A stretch of DNA of 64,000 bases, from assembly GCA_029863245.1 (NCBI GenBank), contig JAOTVV010000003.1:18591-82590 (forward strand), written 5' to 3'. Both the position numbers and the translations under genes were made by a program. Under the pieces are notes generated by a model. It was not told the DNA's origin. It did no database searches and saw only the letters and a program-made list of their open reading frames with translations. This DNA comes from Gemmatimonadota bacterium. GTDB lineage: Bacteria > Gemmatimonadota > Gemmatimonadetes > Gemmatimonadales > GWC2-71-9. This document shows positions 61,850 through 64,000 of the stretch, in pieces (positions within the stretch are counted from its first letter, which is position 1; every line of letters starts with the position of its first letter).

Positions 61850-62751
61850 TCTCGGGGTACGTGCGCCGGGCCGGATTGGTCGATGTGCTTGGCGCCTTCG
61901 GCGCGAGAAACGTACAGGGCGAAGAGCAGCAAAAGCTCGACGTCATTGCCAACGAGACGGTCAAGCAGGCCATCGGGTTCACGGGCCGCGTGTGCGTGAT
62001 GGCGTCCGAAGAGGAGGGCGACCCGGTGCCGGTCCCGGCGGAGCGGAACCCCGGCAAGTACGTGTTGCTCTACGACCCGCTCGACGGGTCGTCGAACATC
62101 GATGTCAACGTCTCGATCGGCACGATCTTCTCCATCCACAAGCGGGCGACGCCCGGCAACGGGCCGGGCACGCTCGCGGACTGCATGCAGGTGGGCCGCG
62201 ACCAGATCGCGGCGGGATATGTCATCTATGGGTCGAGCACGGTGCTTGTCTACTCGGTGGGCCACGGCGTCCACCTGTTCACGCTCGACCCGACGATCGG
62301 CGAGTTCCGGTTGCTCAACCACGACATCCAGACCCCCCCGGTGGGCAAGTTCTACTCCGTGAACGAGAGCTACTACCAGCGGTGGACCGAGGGATATCGA
62401 CGCGTCGTGCAGATGTTCAAGGGCGTCGAGGATCCGCAGCAGCGGAAGAACGCCCGCTACATCGGGTCGCTGGTGGCGGACTTCCACCGCAACCTCCTGG
62501 CTGGTGGGGTCTTCATGTACCCGGCCGACTCCAAGTCCCCGAAAGGCAAGCTCCGCCTCCAGTACGAGGCGAATCCGCTGGCGTTCATCGCCGAGCAGGC
62601 GGGCGGGAAGGCGACGGACGGAGCGCGGCGTATCCTCGACATCGAACCCGAGGAATTGCATCAGCGGACACCACTGATCATCGGCAGCACGAGCGACGTG
62701 GACTTCGTGATGCAGACCGTGACCGAGGTAGACGCGGCTACGGTGACGTGA
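61729..62751 (+). CDS. fbp: Class I fructose-1,6-bisphosphatase
   Basis: Removes the 1-phosphate in gluconeogenesis. From the GTG at 61729 (GGGAG six bases upstream) the protein has 340 residues. Metal-binding motif DPLDGSSN is at 116-123, with EEEGDP at 94-99 before it, and the substrate site [25 protein letters not shown] and [17 protein letters not shown] later on. It lies inside the apparent tail of comEC for 121 bases. It overlaps the mutase gene by GTGA. Confidence 0.94.
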   Translation: MSDSSLVTIERFILEQERMHPEATGDLTNLLYDIALASKVISGYVRRAGLVDVLGAFGARNVQGEEQQKLDVIANETVKQAIGFTGRVCVMASEEEGDPVPVPAERNPGKYVLLYDPLDGSSNIDVNVSIGTIFSIHKRATPGNGPGTLADCMQVGRDQIAAGYVIYGSSTVLVYSVGHGVHLFTLDPTIGEFRLLNHDIQTPPVGKFYSVNESYYQRWTEGYRRVVQMFKGVEDPQQRKNARYIGSLVADFHRNLLAGGVFMYPADSKSPKGKLRLQYEANPLAFIAEQAGGKATDGARRILDIEPEELHQRTPLIIGSTSDVDFVMQTVTEVDAATVT

Positions 62752-64000
62752 GCGACGAGCGCCGCACTCCCTCGGGACTCCCGATCGCGGAAGTCTATGG
62801 TCCCGGGTCGGCCGCCCGGATGACGGAGCAACCCGGAGCGTTCCCATTCACCCGTGGCATTCACCCGTCCATGTACCGCGGACGGCTCTGGACCATGCGG
62901 CAGTACGCCGGGTTCGGGACCGCTGTAGAGACGAACCGGCGCTTTCGCGAACTGCTCGATGCGGGGCAGACCGGTCTGTCGGTGGCGTTCGACCTCCCAA
63001 CCCAAATGGGTTACGACTCCGACGACGACGCGGCTGTCGGGGAGGTGGGACGGGCTGGCGTGGCGGTCGACACCGTAGACGATCTCGCCGTGGTGTTCGA
63101 CGGCATTCCGCTCGACAAGGTCTCGACTTCGATGACCATCAACGCCACGGCCAGCATTCTGCTGGCCATGTATGTGGTTGTGGCGGAAGAGCGGGGCATC
63201 GAGCGAGCGCAGCTTCGTGGCACGGTCCAGAACGACGTGCTGAAGGAGTACGTGGCGCGGGGCACGTACATTTTTCCGGTCGAGCCCTCGCTCCGACTGG
63301 TGACCGACGTCTTTCGGTTCGTCGCCGAATCGCAGATGAGCTTCAATCCCATTTCGATCAGCGGTTACCACATGCGCGAGGCGGGGGCGACAGCGGTACA
63401 GGAGATCGGGTTTACGTTCGCCAACGCGCTCGAGTATCTGGACCGGGCGGTGGCGGTGGGTCTCGAGATCGAGGACATTGCGCCGAGGGTCTCGTTCTTC
63501 TTTGCGGCCCACAACGATCTGTTCGAGGAGGTCGCCAAGTTTCGCGCGGCGCGCCGACTCTGGGCGCGGCTCATGCGCGAGCGCTACCGGGCGAGCGATC
63601 GGAGTTGCCATCTCCGGTTTCACACGCAGACCGGGGGCTCGACACTCACGGCGCAGCAGCCGTTCAACAACGTGGTGCGGGTCACCGTGCAGGCCTTGGC
63701 TGCGATTCTCGGCGGAACCCAGTCGCTCCACACGAACAGCTACGACGAGGCATTGTCGCTACCCAGCGCGGACGCCGCGCGTCTGGCCCTCCGCACACAG
63801 CAGATCCTGGCACACGAATCGGGTCCGGCACAGACGGTCGACCCGCTGGGCGGATCGCATTATGTCGAGAGCTTGACCGACGGGCTCGAGGCCGAGGCGC
63901 GGGCGCTGCTGGACGAAATTGACGACATGGGAGGGGCCGCTCGCGCGATCGAGACCGGATTTCTGCAGGATGCCATCGCGCGGTCCGCGTACGAGTATCA
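62748..64000 (+). CDS. Methylmalonyl-CoA mutase large subunit, catalytic domain (partial at window end)
   Basis: Starts with GTG at 62748 in a GTGA overlap with fbp and runs off the window after 417 codons. Sequence reads [44 protein letters not shown], then [89 protein letters not shown] and [12 protein letters not shown], the catalytic TIM barrel of acyl-CoA mutases. Tyr in RQYAG and His in GYHMREAG match the Tyr89/His244 pair of methylmalonyl-CoA mutase. It appears to be the two-subunit type with the B12 domain encoded separately, which would lie beyond the window. Confidence 0.9.
   Translation, partial: MSDERRTPSGLPIAEVYGPGSAARMTEQPGAFPFTRGIHPSMYRGRLWTMRQYAGFGTAVETNRRFRELLDAGQTGLSVAFDLPTQMGYDSDDDAAVGEVGRAGVAVDTVDDLAVVFDGIPLDKVSTSMTINATASILLAMYVVVAEERGIERAQLRGTVQNDVLKEYVARGTYIFPVEPSLRLVTDVFRFVAESQMSFNPISISGYHMREAGATAVQEIGFTFANALEYLDRAVAVGLEIEDIAPRVSFFFAAHNDLFEEVAKFRAARRLWARLMRERYRASDRSCHLRFHTQTGGSTLTAQQPFNNVVRVTVQALAAILGGTQSLHTNSYDEALSLPSADAARLALRTQQILAHESGPAQTVDPLGGSHYVESLTDGLEAEARALLDEIDDMGGAARAIETGFLQDAIARSAYEY

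Overview
The window is 64 kb of GC-rich, almost wholly coding bacterial chromosome. It holds about 56 protein genes and two tRNAs, with no insertion sequence, prophage or CRISPR array. Nearly all genes lie on the + strand in tight, overlapping operons (ATGA, GTGA and TGATG junctions). The organism looks like a diderm: it has outer-membrane-barrel-like proteins, lipoproteins with lipoboxes, LspA, and MurE with the DNPR motif of meso-diaminopimelate ligases. The combination of a division and cell-wall cluster, an MglA/roadblock/PATAN operon, many TPR proteins and c-di-AMP synthase suggests Gemmatimonadota. That assignment is an inference from gene content, not proven here.

Layout. 1-4265: folP, cdaA and a large DUF2723 membrane glycosyltransferase-like protein. 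4342-11456: yggS, a DivIVA-like gene, punA, ileS, a DksA/TraR zinc-finger gene, lspA and rluD. 11458-22952: a co-oriented operon of TPR, PATAN (DUF4388) and roadblock proteins with the Ras-like GTPase MglA and a protein carrying two DnaA-like AAA+ modules in tandem, ending with more TPR genes and a membrane zinc peptidase. This is the most unusual part of the window. 23008-25262: a tiny membrane protein, tRNA-Val, an exported TPR protein, then tRNA-Asp with its own promoter and terminator. 25271-41625: the division and cell-wall cluster rsmH-ftsL-ftsI-murE-murF-mraY-murD-ftsW-murG-murC-ftsQ-ftsA-ftsZ plus an M23 endopeptidase; mraZ, murB and ddl are absent. 41691-46467: a VWA-like membrane protein, ftsY and recG. 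46525-47700: arsR and arsM with palindromic operators. 47697-49769 (- strand): a pterin dehydratase, a small exported protein and a beta-propeller lipoprotein. 49758-62751: asnS, mazG (-), alr, deoB, cdd, an unknown lipoprotein/outer-membrane pair, mtaB, miaB, comEC and fbp. The window ends inside a methylmalonyl-CoA mutase large-subunit gene.

Regulation. Several transcription units start from good -35/-10 promoters placed so close to the start codon that the mRNAs should be leaderless or nearly so (yggS, the gene at 23008, murC, arsR, asnS, mazG, alr). The mazG and alr promoters face away from each other and share an almost symmetrical -10 element. Other genes have clear Shine-Dalgarno sites, so both modes of initiation seem to coexist.

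Points for follow-up: the MglA-linked tandem DnaA-like ATPase; the swapped GIHH signature in IleRS, which predicts mupirocin resistance; an Asn-to-Asp change in the base-recognition site of purine nucleoside phosphorylase; a probable AUU start codon for rluD; and a 121-base out-of-frame overlap of comEC with fbp.
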